A stretch of 64,000 nt of DNA from Acetobacteraceae bacterium (GCA_947455205.1 CANGNF010000001.1:62001-126000), one strand, 5' to 3'. Shown: positions 16,709-25,509, numbered from the stretch's first letter. Made by a program: numbers and translations. Notes: generated by a model from the sequence alone, not told the origin.

Positions 16709-17302
16709 TCAGGCTGGGGGCCGGCCGTCGGGGGAGCCCTCGGGCAGGCGTGGGTGCGGCGCGGCTGGCAGTGGTCGCGATAAAATGCGCCTGAGTCCAC
16801 CTTCATCGAAGCGGGCGCCGGCGTCCAACGACATTGTGGCCGCCGCCGCCACCAGGACCGGCTCAAGCCTTATGCCACCGTGGGAAAAGCTGAACATCGG
16901 CGCCAACCAGGCCATGCGTGACAAAGCGTCCACCAGGGCCAGCAGGCGCAGGCAGAGGCTCATGCCCTGCAGGCTGTCCAGCCCATGCGCCGAATCGATG
17001 GCGTCGGCCCAGGCGCTGGCGTCGCGGTCGGCAATGGCCAGCTGGGTCGGCTCCGCGTCCGCGGGCTGGAACACCAGCAGGCGCGGCGGGCCCCAGCGGG
17101 ACTGGCTGGCATCCGGCCAGATCGGGTCCACCAGGGCGGGGTGGCGGCGGCGCTCGGCCTGGCGGATCGCGTCGCGGGCGGTGTCCCAGGCGTCCAGCAG
17201 GGCGCGCGGCGTCACCGGCGGCAGCGCCGCGGGGGCCAGGGCCAGGGCGTAGGTCAGCGCGCCATCGGGCGCGCGGGCCACGCGGATGGGGTTGGTGGGC
17301 AT
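16709..17302 (-). CDS. Hypothetical protein
   Basis: This 197-aa protein has no recognised family. It begins MPTNPIRVARAPDGALTYAL, contains RRRHPALVDPIWPDASQSRWGPPRLLVF and a leucine-rich helix SLCLRLLALVDALSRMAWL near residue 120, and ends in a Pro-rich tail. There is no signal peptide or clear membrane segment. The start at 17302 is the first ATG outside the divergent amidase gene; the open frame further upstream is antisense to it. Codon use matches the neighbours, so it is probably a real lineage-specific gene. Confidence 0.6.
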   Translation of the reverse strand: MPTNPIRVARAPDGALTYALALAPAALPPVTPRALLDAWDTARDAIRQAERRRHPALVDPIWPDASQSRWGPPRLLVFQPADAEPTQLAIADRDASAWADAIDSAHGLDSLQGMSLCLRLLALVDALSRMAWLAPMFSFSHGGIRLEPVLVAAAATMSLDAGARFDEGGLRRILSRPLPAAPHPRLPEGSPDGRPPA

Positions 17303-17365
17303 CGGTGCAATGTGGCGACTGGCGGGGCTTGGCGCCATACCGGCGTTGCAGGTTAAGCTGCGGGA

Positions 17366-18661
17366 ATGACCGACCTTGCCCTGCTGCCCGCCACCCAAGC
17401 CGCCCGCCGCCTGCGCGACGGCAGCTTGACCGCAACCGATGTGGCGGAGGCGCTGATCGAGCGCATCGCCACGCGCGAGCCGGCGCTGCGCGCCTTCGCC
17501 TGGCAGGATCCTGCCGCGCTGCGCCGCGCCGCCGCCGCCGCCGATGCCGCCGCCCGCGCCGGCCGGCCGAAGGGGCCGCTGCATGGCCTGGGCCTGGGCG
17601 TGAAGGACGTGCTGGATACCGGGGACATGCCCTCGCAATACGGCTCGCCGATCTGGGCCGGGCATCGGCCGCGCGGGGATGCCGCCTGCGTCGCGCTGGC
17701 GAAGCGCGCCGGGGCGCTGGTGGTGGGCAAGACCGTCACCACCGAATTCGCCACCCGCCAACCGGGGCCGACCGCCAACCCGGCCAACCCCGGCCACACG
17801 CCGGGCGGCTCCTCCTCCGGCTCCGCTTCCGGCGTGGCGGCGGGGTTCTTCCATGCCGGCTTCGGCACCCAGACGGCGGGCAGCATCGTCCGCCCGGCGG
17901 CCTATTGCGGCGCGGTCGGCTTCAAGCCCAGCTACGGCACCATCGCCCGTGGCGGCATGAAGGTGATGAGCGAGTCGCTGGACACCATCGGCGTGCTGAC
18001 CCGCACCGTGGGTGACGCGGCGTTGTTCATGGCTGGCTGTACCGGGCGCGACTACGGCGACCCCGAGGCGAAGCCGGTCCGGGCGCCACGGCTGGGCATC
18101 TGCCTGGGCCCCACCGCCGACCAGGCGGAGCCCTACACCCTGGCGCTGCTGGAGCGCGCGGCGGCGGCCTGCGCCAAGGCCGGCGCCACGCTGGTGCAGC
18201 TGGAGCTGCCGGCGGCGGTGAACGCGCTGGTCCAGGCGCATCCGGTGGTGATGAATGCCGAGAGCGCACAGTCGATCGCGTGGGAGGTGGACTACGCCCC
18301 GGCGCAGATCAGCGAGGGGCTGCGCGAGCGCATGCAGTGGGGCGCGGCGCAGGGGCCGGCGGCATTGGATGCCGGGCGCCAGGCCTTCACCGATGCCCAG
18401 GCGGCGTTCCGCGACTGCATCGCCGGGGTGGACGCGATCCTGACCCCCAGCGCGCCCGGCGAGGCGCCGGAGGGGCTAGCCTGGACCGGCGACCCCGCCT
18501 TCAACTTCATTTGGACCAGCCTGTGGGTGCCCTGCGTCACGGTGCCGGTGGCCAGCGGGCCGAAGGGGCTGCCGCTGGGCGTGCAGATCGTGACCGGCAT
18601 GGGCCAGGACCGCGCCGCGCTGGCCTGGGCCGAATGGGTGCGACAGGCCGTGGTGGGGTAG
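17366..18661 (+). CDS. Amidase (amidase signature family)
   Basis: This is a 431-aa hydrolase of carboxylic amides. The Ser-cisSer-Lys triad is visible: Lys80 in GLGVKDVLDTG, the cis-serine within GGSSSGSASG (residues 147-156), and nucleophile Ser173 in GTQTAGSIVRPA. Length and domain order are typical. The family is broad (indoleacetamide, malonamate, nicotinamide, biuret-type substrates), so the substrate is not assigned. GatA is unlikely because gatB/gatC are absent and the C-terminal half differs. It is cytoplasmic, and divergent from the hypothetical gene at 17302. Confidence 0.92.
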   Translation: MTDLALLPATQAARRLRDGSLTATDVAEALIERIATREPALRAFAWQDPAALRRAAAAADAAARAGRPKGPLHGLGLGVKDVLDTGDMPSQYGSPIWAGHRPRGDAACVALAKRAGALVVGKTVTTEFATRQPGPTANPANPGHTPGGSSSGSASGVAAGFFHAGFGTQTAGSIVRPAAYCGAVGFKPSYGTIARGGMKVMSESLDTIGVLTRTVGDAALFMAGCTGRDYGDPEAKPVRAPRLGICLGPTADQAEPYTLALLERAAAACAKAGATLVQLELPAAVNALVQAHPVVMNAESAQSIAWEVDYAPAQISEGLRERMQWGAAQGPAALDAGRQAFTDAQAAFRDCIAGVDAILTPSAPGEAPEGLAWTGDPAFNFIWTSLWVPCVTVPVASGPKGLPLGVQIVTGMGQDRAALAWAEWVRQAVVG

Positions 18662-18681
18662 TTTGGGCCGGATCGACAGCG

Positions 18682-18699
18682 GGCGGCCGGTCGGCCGCC
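18682..18699. terminator. Hairpin between convergent amidase and GT90 genes
   Basis: GGCGGCCG and CGGCCGCC form an 8-bp perfect inverted repeat with a 2-nt centre, flanked by AGCG/CGCT. It sits in the 42-bp gap between two converging genes and could terminate both, although neither side has a T-run. Confidence 0.5.
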
Positions 18700-18703
18700 T
18701 GCG

Positions 18704-19780
18704 CTAGGTTGTTGTGTACGGCAGCCGCGGGGTCCCGACGAAGCGGGCGGCCATGGCGGCGGCAGCAGCGTCACCGATACGACCAGGGTAGGGCCGCAGC
18801 AGCGCCGCGCTGTAGTCTTCCAGCGCGGAGCGGGTCAGCCAGCGATCGCAGAAGGCGTTGGCCGCCACGGCGATGTTGCCAAGCAGGTCGGTGTCGAAGC
18901 GGTGGCGCTCAACCAGCGCCAGAGTCTCGGTGTCCGATGATGTCGGGATGAAGTGCACCATCGGCTGCAGCGCGCGGAAATAGAACAGCACTGAGTCGGA
19001 ATTGTATTTCAGCAGCACACCGTTGCTGCGCAGCGCCAGGTACACCCGCGAGCAGGTGGCGCCGTTGCCGTCCTGCGAGAGCAGGAATCGGTATTGCAAC
19101 TGGTGCTCCCAAGTTACCCGTGGGCCGCCCACGCCCATGGCCCGCAGCCTCTCCTCAACCCCCGGTTCGACAACCTGGCAGATGGCCGGCAGATCGTAGT
19201 CAACAAGGTCGCTGCCGCGGAAGCGGCGGAAGGACCGGATGCGGCGGTCGGTGTCGGCGTCCAGGATGGCATGGGTCAGCAGGCTGCCGGTGGTTGAGCC
19301 CGCAAATACCGCTTTGGGCTGCTTCGCGAGCAGCGGCACGGTGTCCCGGGCGTGGGATTCGTAGAAGCCCAACCACAGGAAGTCGGCGTCCGGCAACAGC
19401 AGGTTCGGCTCGCCGCGGCGCTTCTGGAACCCGAAGATCGGCAACGCCGGATGGATCAGGCTGTGGTCGCCTACCATCAGGGCGAAGAAGAAGTGCCGGT
19501 CGGCATGCTCGGCCTTGATCACCTTCGCGAGGAAGGCAAGGTAGAGTTCCGCTCGCACCGCGATGTTGTTGGCTCTGTTGTCCAGCAGTTCCCGCTTCGG
19601 CCCGGCCGGCGCCTGAAGGATGGACAACTCGCCTAGCTTCGCCTCGAACACGAAGACGCTGAGGTGCCTTGCGTGCAGGTCCCAGATTGCGTCGCAAGCC
19701 GCATCGACGTCGAGCGGTGAGTCCCCGAAATCAGCCCATTCGGCGGCGGCCAGGGCTTCCGGGTCGGCAAAGCCCACCAT
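18704..19780 (-). CDS. Putative GT90/CAP10-type glycosyltransferase
   Basis: This 358-aa protein has a C-terminal half resembling the CAP10 (GT90, LpsA-like) transferases. FLLSQDGNGATCSRVYLAL is followed by LRSNGVLLKYNSDSVLFYF and LQPMVHFIPTSSDTETL, the order seen in that family's nucleotide-sugar site. The N-terminal half (LLLPDADFLWLGFYE, FAGSTTGS) also fits. Such enzymes usually add xylose or other sugars to capsule or LPS. The ATG at 19780 overlaps the stop of the molybdopterin gene (TAATG), an odd partner. The gene is less GC-rich than its neighbours, which may indicate transfer. Confidence 0.62.
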   Translation of the reverse strand: MVGFADPEALAAAEWADFGDSPLDVDAACDAIWDLHARHLSVFVFEAKLGELSILQAPAGPKRELLDNRANNIAVRAELYLAFLAKVIKAEHADRHFFFALMVGDHSLIHPALPIFGFQKRRGEPNLLLPDADFLWLGFYESHARDTVPLLAKQPKAVFAGSTTGSLLTHAILDADTDRRIRSFRRFRGSDLVDYDLPAICQVVEPGVEERLRAMGVGGPRVTWEHQLQYRFLLSQDGNGATCSRVYLALRSNGVLLKYNSDSVLFYFRALQPMVHFIPTSSDTETLALVERHRFDTDLLGNIAVAANAFCDRWLTRSALEDYSAALLRPYPGRIGDAAAAAMAARFVGTPRLPYTTT

Positions 19781-21441
19781 TATCGTACGCCGCCGTAGCC
19801 CGGCGCCTGCTTCAGCGCGTCCGTGGTGTCGAAGTCGCGCAGCACGGCGTCGTCGGCCATCTCCACCTCGGCCACGCGGTCGGCGTGCTTGCCGGCCAGG
19901 TGGCGGGCGCCGACATCGCCGGTGATGTTCATCATCTCCGGCAGGAACTCGCGGCTCCACAGCATCGGGTTGCCCTGCTTGCCGCGGAAGGTCGGCATGA
20001 CGATGGCACGGCCTTCCTCGGGGTCGAAATTGGCCAGCAGGCGGTCGATCATGGCGCCGGTGACCAGCGGCATGTCGCCGAGGCAGACCACCACGCCCTC
20101 CACATCCGGCGGCAGCGCGGCCAGCCCGGCCTTCAGGCTGGCGGAAAGCCCCTCGGCGTAATCCTCCGCATGGGCGAACTGGACGGGGCGGCCGGACAGG
20201 ATCTGCTCGACCCGCTCGCGCTCATAGCCCGTGACCACCACGATGGGCCGGGCGCGGCTGGCCAGCACGTTCTCCACCACCCGCGTGACCATGGCCAGGC
20301 CGGTGTCGTCCAGCGCCAGCAGCTTGTTCAGCGGCGCCATGCGGCGGCTGCGGCCGGCGGCCATGACCAGCGCGGCGATCTTGCGGGCGCGGCGCGGGGC
20401 AATGCTGGGTGTGCCGGCGCTGGGTGCCTTCTCGCGCGGCAGCGGGCGCACCTCGATCTCCTTCAGCAGGCCGCCGACGCCCATGCCCATGACCTCCTGC
20501 GAGCCCACCTTCAGGCCGGCGAACAGGCGCTGCATCACCCAGTCGATGCCGTTCAGCTTGGGGGAGCGGGCGCAGCCGGGCAGCACCAGGGCCGGAATCT
20601 CGTCGATGCGGCCCAGGCAGATCAGGTTGCCGGGGTCCACCGGCATGCCGAAATGCTCGATGACGCCGCCGGCGCGGATGATGCCGGCGGGGCCGACATC
20701 GCGCCGATCCACCACAGCGGAGGCGCCGGCGATCAGCAGCATCTGGGCGCCCTGGCGCTTCAGCCGGACCAGCGCGTCCGAGACCGGGCCGGTCTCGTGC
20801 CGGCAGCGCTCCACCGGCAGCAGCGTGCCGCACAGCGCGTCCACCCGGGCGGCGGTGGCTTCCACCGCGCCATCCATGACGCTTTCCTTGATGCCCGGCA
20901 GCTCCGTCAGCACCAGGCCGACCTTGAGCGGCCGGAACGGGTGCAGTTCCAGCGCCGGCGGGCCCTGCTTCACCAGAGCTTCCGCCACGTTCAGCACATG
21001 GCCGGGGACGGCGAAGGGGATGACCTTGATGGTCGCGACCATCTCCTTGGCGGTCACCGGCACGAAGGCGGGCAGGGTGGCGACCGTCAGCCCTTCGTCC
21101 AGCGCGTTCAGCCGGTTGATGACGGGGGCGCGGACCAGCAGCAGCCCGGCGCTTTCCGCCACCAGGTTGACCCGGCCGGTGGCGGCGCGGCTGCGCGCCA
21201 GCAGCGGCCCGGCCAGCACGCGGGACAGCCGGTCGGCGGCCTCGTCCTCCGGCACGTCGCCGGCTTCCAGCGTGGCGGCCACCACCTCCCGCAGGCCGGC
21301 GGCCTGCAGCGAGGCGATCGCGGCCTCGTCCAGCACGGTGCCCTTCTTCAGCACCTTGTTGCCGTGGTTGGGGCCAAGGCGGACGGTATGCGCCAGGATG
21401 CTGCCGCGCGCTTCCGCCAGCTGGGTGGGGCCGAAGATCAT
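19780..21441 (-). CDS. Molybdopterin-binding / nucleotidyltransferase fusion (MoeA-like + MobA-like)
   Basis: This 553-aa protein has two domains. Residues 1-345 resemble a molybdopterin-binding MoeA/MoaB-type module (TVRLGPNHGNKVLKKGTVL; LKVGLVLTELPG; LLIAGASAVVDRRDVGPAG). Residues 357-553 are a MobA/MocA-type nucleotidyltransferase with VMAAGRSRRMAPLNKLL and VVCLGDMPLVTG. In other bacteria such fusions sit with xdhC and cox genes, and they probably mature the cytidylylated Mo cofactor of xanthine- or CO-dehydrogenase-type enzymes. ATGA overlap links it to the xdhC-like genes upstream. Confidence 0.9.
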   Translation of the reverse strand: MIFGPTQLAEARGSILAHTVRLGPNHGNKVLKKGTVLDEAAIASLQAAGLREVVAATLEAGDVPEDEAADRLSRVLAGPLLARSRAATGRVNLVAESAGLLLVRAPVINRLNALDEGLTVATLPAFVPVTAKEMVATIKVIPFAVPGHVLNVAEALVKQGPPALELHPFRPLKVGLVLTELPGIKESVMDGAVEATAARVDALCGTLLPVERCRHETGPVSDALVRLKRQGAQMLLIAGASAVVDRRDVGPAGIIRAGGVIEHFGMPVDPGNLICLGRIDEIPALVLPGCARSPKLNGIDWVMQRLFAGLKVGSQEVMGMGVGGLLKEIEVRPLPREKAPSAGTPSIAPRRARKIAALVMAAGRSRRMAPLNKLLALDDTGLAMVTRVVENVLASRARPIVVVTGYERERVEQILSGRPVQFAHAEDYAEGLSASLKAGLAALPPDVEGVVVCLGDMPLVTGAMIDRLLANFDPEEGRAIVMPTFRGKQGNPMLWSREFLPEMMNITGDVGARHLAGKHADRVAEVEMADDAVLRDFDTTDALKQAPGYGGVR

Positions 21442-22148
21442 GCCGCCACCGGCGGGCGGGCGCGGGTGCCGAGCGCGGCGCCACGGCGTACCGCGACGAT
21501 CTCGGCGATGATGGACAGGCCGATCTCGGCGGCGGTCACGGCCTCGATATCCAGCCCCACCGGGGACTTGATGCGGGCCAGGGCTTCGGCGCCATGGCCC
21601 ATCTCGGTCAGGCGGGCGACGCGCTTGGCATGGGTGCGGCGGCTGCCCAGCGCGCCGATATAGAAGGCGGCGGACTTCAGCGACACGTCCAGCGCCGGGT
21701 CATCCAGCTTGGGGTCGTGGGTCAGCGTGACCACGGCGGTGCGGCTGTCCGGCGCCAGCTGGGCCATGGCGTCGTCGGTCCATTCATGCACCAGCGTGAT
21801 GCCGGGGAAGCGGTCCGCGGTGGCCCAGGCACGGCGCGGGTCTACCACCGTGACGGCAAAGCCGAGCGGCTGCGCCATGGGCACCAGCGCCTGGGCAATG
21901 TGCACCGCGCCGACGATGATGAGCCGCAGCGGCGGGTTGTGCGGGTGGATGAACCAGGCAGCGCCCTCGTAGTCCACGTTCTGCGCGGCGTCGTCGGCCA
22001 GGGCGGTGCGGGCGGCTTCCACCAGCGGGGCAGGGGCCTCGTCCTGCGGCCAGAGCAGTTGAAGGCCGTCCGTCAGGCGGGTGACGAGGGCCACCGGCTG
22101 CTTGGCGGCCTGGGCGGCCTGCAGCCGGGCGAGGATATCGGCCTTCAT
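21438..22148 (-). CDS. XdhC/CoxF-type Mo-cofactor maturation protein, C-terminal Rossmann part
   Basis: This 236-aa protein corresponds to the C-terminal half of XdhC/CoxF. A Rossmann-like domain LRLIIVGAVHIAQALVPMA is followed by VTVVDPRRAWATADRFPG, then AVVTLTHDPKLDDPAL and YIGALGSRRTHAKR, the family signature. XdhC proteins bind and deliver sulfurated molybdenum cofactor to the hydroxylase apoenzyme. The N-terminal XdhC_CoxI domain is encoded separately by the preceding gene, with a 4-nt overlap. The split arrangement is common in alphaproteobacteria. Confidence 0.92.
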   Translation of the reverse strand: MKADILARLQAAQAAKQPVALVTRLTDGLQLLWPQDEAPAPLVEAARTALADDAAQNVDYEGAAWFIHPHNPPLRLIIVGAVHIAQALVPMAQPLGFAVTVVDPRRAWATADRFPGITLVHEWTDDAMAQLAPDSRTAVVTLTHDPKLDDPALDVSLKSAAFYIGALGSRRTHAKRVARLTEMGHGAEALARIKSPVGLDIEAVTAAEIGLSIIAEIVAVRRGAALGTRARPPVAA

Positions 22149-22468
22149 GCCAGCTTCTCCACGAAGACCTTTACCTTGCCGCCGCAGGCCAGGCCGACTT
22201 CCCAGGCGCGCTCATCGGTAACGCCGAAGTCCAGTACCTGCGGCGTGCCGGAGGCCATGGTCTGGCGGGCCGCGTCGGCCACGGCGCCTTCGATGCAGCC
22301 GCCGGAGACGCTGCCGGCCAGCTTGCCGCTGGCGGTCATGGCCAGGCGGCTGCCCGGCGGGCGCGGGCTGCTGCCCCAGGTCTGCACCACGGTGGCCAGG
22401 GCCACGTCCTCGCCGGCGGCGCGCCAGGCGGCCGCGGTGGCCAGGATGTCTTCCGATGTTTCGCTCAT
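22145..22468 (-). CDS. XdhC/CoxI-type N-terminal domain protein
   Basis: This 107-aa stand-alone XdhC_CoxI domain has VVQTWGSSPRPPGSRLAM and GSVSGGCIEGAVADAA, the conserved serine/proline and glycine-cysteine motifs; the Cys in SGGCIEG is the conserved residue linked with cofactor sulfuration. It probably works with the Rossmann part encoded by the next gene (overlap ATGA). The upstream coxE-like stop also overlaps its start, so the genes are translated together. Confidence 0.92.
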   Translation of the reverse strand: MSETSEDILATAAAWRAAGEDVALATVVQTWGSSPRPPGSRLAMTASGKLAGSVSGGCIEGAVADAARQTMASGTPQVLDFGVTDERAWEVGLACGGKVKVFVEKLA

Positions 22469-23697
22469 GCCGCCATCCTCTGGGACGCGTTCTGGTCGCT
22501 GAGAGACGCCACCAATTCGCGCAGGCTTGCGAGATTATGCACCGGGCGGAACTCGTCCACATGGGGCAGCATGGCCCGGATGCCCTGTGATCTGGGCTGG
22601 AAGCCGTCGAAGCGCAACAGCGGGTTCAGCCAGACCAGCCGGCGGCAGGACTTCCGCAGGCGTTCCGTGGCCTCGGCCAGCCCGGCGGCGCCCTGGCGGT
22701 CCAGGCCATCCGTGATCAGCAGCACCACGGCGCCCTGGCCCAGCACCCGGCGGGACCATTGCTTGTTGAACAGGTCCAGCGATTCGCCGATGCGGGTGCC
22801 GCCGGACCAGTCGGGCACGATGTGGCTGACCATCTCGAACGCCACCTCGGCGTCGCGGGCGCGCAGTTGGCGCGTCACGTTGGTCAGCCGGGTGCCGAAC
22901 AGGAAGCTGTGGACACGGTCGCGGTCGTTGGTGACGGCGTGCAGGAAGTGCAGCAGCACCTGGGCGTAGCGCGACATGCTGCCGGAGATGTCGCACAGCG
23001 CCACCAGCGGCGGCGGGCGGGTCACGCGGCGGCTGCGCTCCAGGCTGAGTATCTCGCCGCCCTGGTGCAGGCTGGCGCGGATGGTGGCGCGCAGGTCCAC
23101 GCGCGGGCCGGTGGGGTCGGGGCGGAAGCGCCGGGTCGGGCGGGCATCCAGCGGCAGCACCAGCTTGCGGATCTCGGCCTTGGCCTGGTTGATCTCGGCG
23201 GCCGACATCGCCTCGAAATCCATGGTCTGCAGGCGCTCGCGCTCACTGACCGTCATGGTCATGTCCACGGGCGGCGGCTCGTCCTCCGGCTTCCGTGGCG
23301 GCGGCGGGGTCTTGGGCGGGGTCATCGCCTCGGCCACGCGGCGGCTGGCGGCCGGGGGCTTGGCCTTCTCCTTCATGCCGCCTTCCAGCGCGTCCATGGC
23401 GGAGGCGTGCCGGGCCGCCTCCGGGTCGCGCCAGAACAGCAGGAAGGCCTGGTCGAACACCTCGAAGTGCTCGCGCTTGTGCACCATGGTGGCGCGCAGC
23501 GCGGCGTGGACCTGGCGGCGGTCGCCGATATCCACGGCGGCCAGGGCCTCCAGCGCGGCGAAGGTCTCGGACGGGCCGACGCCGAGGCCGGTGCGGCGCA
23601 GCAGGCGGCCGAAGGCGAGCAGGTTGTGCGCCAGCGCCTTGCCGCCGGCACCCGCGCCGGCGACGGTGGCGGCGAACAGGGTGGAGAACTCGCTCAC
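22465..23697 (-). CDS. coxE: CoxE-like VWA domain protein
   Basis: This 410-aa protein has a C-terminal von Willebrand A domain: the MIDAS motif is DISGSMSRY (DxSxS) near residue 237, with the later metal ligand in ITDGLDRQ. The middle is a Pro/Lys linker. CoxE partners with the MoxR ATPase CoxD to insert or sulfurate the Mo-Cu or Mo site in CO-dehydrogenase-type enzymes. The GTG at 23697 overlaps the stop of the small gene upstream and gives the family N-terminus; a longer reading frame to 23766 would cover that small gene and was rejected. It is soluble. Confidence 0.9.
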   Translation of the reverse strand: MSEFSTLFAATVAGAGAGGKALAHNLLAFGRLLRRTGLGVGPSETFAALEALAAVDIGDRRQVHAALRATMVHKREHFEVFDQAFLLFWRDPEAARHASAMDALEGGMKEKAKPPAASRRVAEAMTPPKTPPPPRKPEDEPPPVDMTMTVSERERLQTMDFEAMSAAEINQAKAEIRKLVLPLDARPTRRFRPDPTGPRVDLRATIRASLHQGGEILSLERSRRVTRPPPLVALCDISGSMSRYAQVLLHFLHAVTNDRDRVHSFLFGTRLTNVTRQLRARDAEVAFEMVSHIVPDWSGGTRIGESLDLFNKQWSRRVLGQGAVVLLITDGLDRQGAAGLAEATERLRKSCRRLVWLNPLLRFDGFQPRSQGIRAMLPHVDEFRPVHNLASLRELVASLSDQNASQRMAA

Positions 23698-23867
23698 CGC
23701 CGCCGGGTCCAGCGGAAGGGCGCGGAGAAGGCCATGGCGCCGACCACCGCGCCGCCGATCTGCCACATGCCGCCGCGCGGGTTGTCGCCCAGCGCCAGCG
23801 TCACCAGCACCACGCCGACCATGGCGCCGAGGAAGGTGGCGGCGAGGATGGTGAGTTGGCGGTTCAC
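23694..23867 (-). CDS. 57-aa predicted two-helix membrane protein in cox-type operon
   Basis: This small gene starts with GTG overlapping the coxD-like stop (GTGA) and ends in TGA overlapping the coxE-like GTG. The product begins MNRQLTILAATFLGAMVGVV and has two hydrophobic segments (residues 5-26 and 37-49) separated by GDNPRGGMWQ, then a basic tail FRWTRRR, so the C-terminus is probably cytoplasmic. I recognise no family. The exact start and stop overlaps and the full use of the gap between coxD and coxE make it a convincing gene, perhaps anchoring the AAA/VWA complex at the membrane. Confidence 0.78.
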   Translation of the reverse strand: MNRQLTILAATFLGAMVGVVLVTLALGDNPRGGMWQIGGAVVGAMAFSAPFRWTRRR

Positions 23868-24754
23868 ACCGTCTTCGCTTCCGCCACCAGCTTGGCGGCG
23901 GCTTCGCCCTTCAGCTTGGCGATGTCGTCCTGGTATTTCAGCAGCACGCCCAGCGTCTCATCCACCATGGCCGGCTCCAGCTCGTGGGCATCAAGCGCGG
24001 CCAGGGCGGCGGCCCAGTCGATGGTCTCGGCCACGCCCGGCAGCTTGAAGTAGTCGCCGTTGCGCAGCTTCTGCACGAAGGCCACCACCTGGGCCGAAAG
24101 GTGTTCCGGCACCTGCGGCGCGCGCAGCTTCAGGATGGCGCGTTCGCGGGTGGCGTCGGGGTAGTCCACCCAGTGGTACAGGCAGCGGCGGCGGATGGCG
24201 TCGTGCACCTCCCGCGTGCGGTTGGACGTGATGATCACCACCGGCGGCGTCGCCGCCTTGATGGTGCCCAGCTCCGGCACGGTGATCTGGTAGTCCGCCA
24301 GGATCTCCAGCAGGAAGGCCTCGAAGGGCTCGTCGGCGCGGTCCAGCTCGTCAATCAGCAGCACCGACGGCTCGCCGGTCAGCGCCTGCAGCAGCGGGCG
24401 TTCCTGCAAAAACCGGCGGTCGTAGATGCCGGCTTCCACCGCGGCGCGGTCCTGCGCCTGGCCGCTGGCCTCCGCCAGGCGGATGCTCATCAGCTGGCGC
24501 GCGTGGTTCCACTCATAGGCCGCCGCCGAGAGGTCCAGGCCGTCATAGCATTGCAGCCGCACCAGGCGGCGCGGCAACTCCTTGGCCAGCACCTTGGCAA
24601 TCTCGGTCTTGCCGGTGCCGGGCTCGCCTTCCAGGAACAGCGGGCGGCCCATCTTCAACGCCAGGTGCACCGTGGTGGCCAGCGCCTTGTCGGCGACATA
24701 GCCACCATCGGCCAGCAGCTGGCGCGTGGCCTCGACCGTCGTGGGCAGGCTCAC
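23864..24754 (-). CDS. coxD: CoxD-like MoxR-family AAA ATPase
   Basis: This 296-aa ATPase has Walker A GEPGTGKT (residues 43-50), Walker B LLIDELDRAD, sensor 1 IITSNRTREV, and an arginine finger region with RRRCLYHWVDYP, all of MoxR/CoxD type. It uses ATP to remodel or activate a metalloenzyme together with the VWA protein encoded downstream. The GTG start overlaps the CoxG stop. No Mo-hydroxylase structural genes are in the window, so its client must be encoded elsewhere. Confidence 0.93.
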   Translation of the reverse strand: MSLPTTVEATRQLLADGGYVADKALATTVHLALKMGRPLFLEGEPGTGKTEIAKVLAKELPRRLVRLQCYDGLDLSAAAYEWNHARQLMSIRLAEASGQAQDRAAVEAGIYDRRFLQERPLLQALTGEPSVLLIDELDRADEPFEAFLLEILADYQITVPELGTIKAATPPVVIITSNRTREVHDAIRRRCLYHWVDYPDATRERAILKLRAPQVPEHLSAQVVAFVQKLRNGDYFKLPGVAETIDWAAALAALDAHELEPAMVDETLGVLLKYQDDIAKLKGEAAAKLVAEAKTV

Positions 24755-25398
24755 AGGAACATCAGCGCGGCGATGGCCAGGCAGATGGCGCCGCCGGCCC
24801 AGGCGACCAGCGGCACGCCCATGGGTTCGATCGCCGCGAGGATGCTGAACATCGACACCGGCTGGCCCACCGGCAGCGGCGGCGGCGCGGCGGCGGCGGC
24901 CGCCGGGGCCATGGCGGCTTCCGGCGCCAGCTCCGCCACCGGCACGGCAACCGGCGCCGGGGTCAGGTTGGCGGCGAACTTGTCGAAGAATTGGTCGGCC
25001 ATCTGCTTGGCGGTGCTGTCGATCAGCCGGGCGCCGAGCTGGGCGATCTTGCCGCCGACCTGCGCCTTGACGTTGTACTTCAGCAGCGTCTCGGTCGGGC
25101 CGACCTCCTCCAGCGCCACGTCGGCGCCGCCCTTGGCGAAGCCCATGGCACCGCCCGAGCCTTCACCGGAGATGGTGTAGCTCGCGGGTGGGTTGAGGTT
25201 CTCCAGCTTCACCTTGCCGCCGAACTTGGCTGCCATGGGGCCGAGCTTGACCGCCACCTTGGCCTCGAAGGCGTCCGGCGCGGTGCGGGTGACGGATTCG
25301 CAGCCGGGGATGGCCAGCTTCAGGGCCTCCGGGTCGTTCAGGGCTTCCCACACCGCCTGGCGGGAAGCAGGGATGCGGCGCTCGCCGGTCATTTCCAT
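24751..25398 (-). CDS. coxG: CoxG-like SRPBCC protein with C-terminal membrane anchor
   Basis: This 215-aa protein has residues 1-150 as an SRPBCC domain of the CO dehydrogenase subunit G family (EMTGERRIPASRQAVWEALND; LAIPGCESV; AQVGGKIAQLGARLID). An Ala/Pro linker follows, and then a single C-terminal hydrophobic helix VAWAGGAICLAIAALMFL. CoxG is thought to bring the Mo hydroxylase to the membrane. The ATG at 25398 gives the family N-terminus. It is the first gene of an overlapping operon that runs down to 18704. Confidence 0.92.
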   Translation of the reverse strand: MEMTGERRIPASRQAVWEALNDPEALKLAIPGCESVTRTAPDAFEAKVAVKLGPMAAKFGGKVKLENLNPPASYTISGEGSGGAMGFAKGGADVALEEVGPTETLLKYNVKAQVGGKIAQLGARLIDSTAKQMADQFFDKFAANLTPAPVAVPVAELAPEAAMAPAAAAAAPPPLPVGQPVSMFSILAAIEPMGVPLVAWAGGAICLAIAALMFL

Positions 25399-25509
25399 CA
25401 GCACGGACTCCCGAATTTGGCCGCGGACCATAGGCGGCGGGGCAGGTGAGGGAAACCCCCGGGGCGTTCATGGTTGCCTTGCGCGGAAGGGCAGGGTTCC
25501 CTGGCGGGC

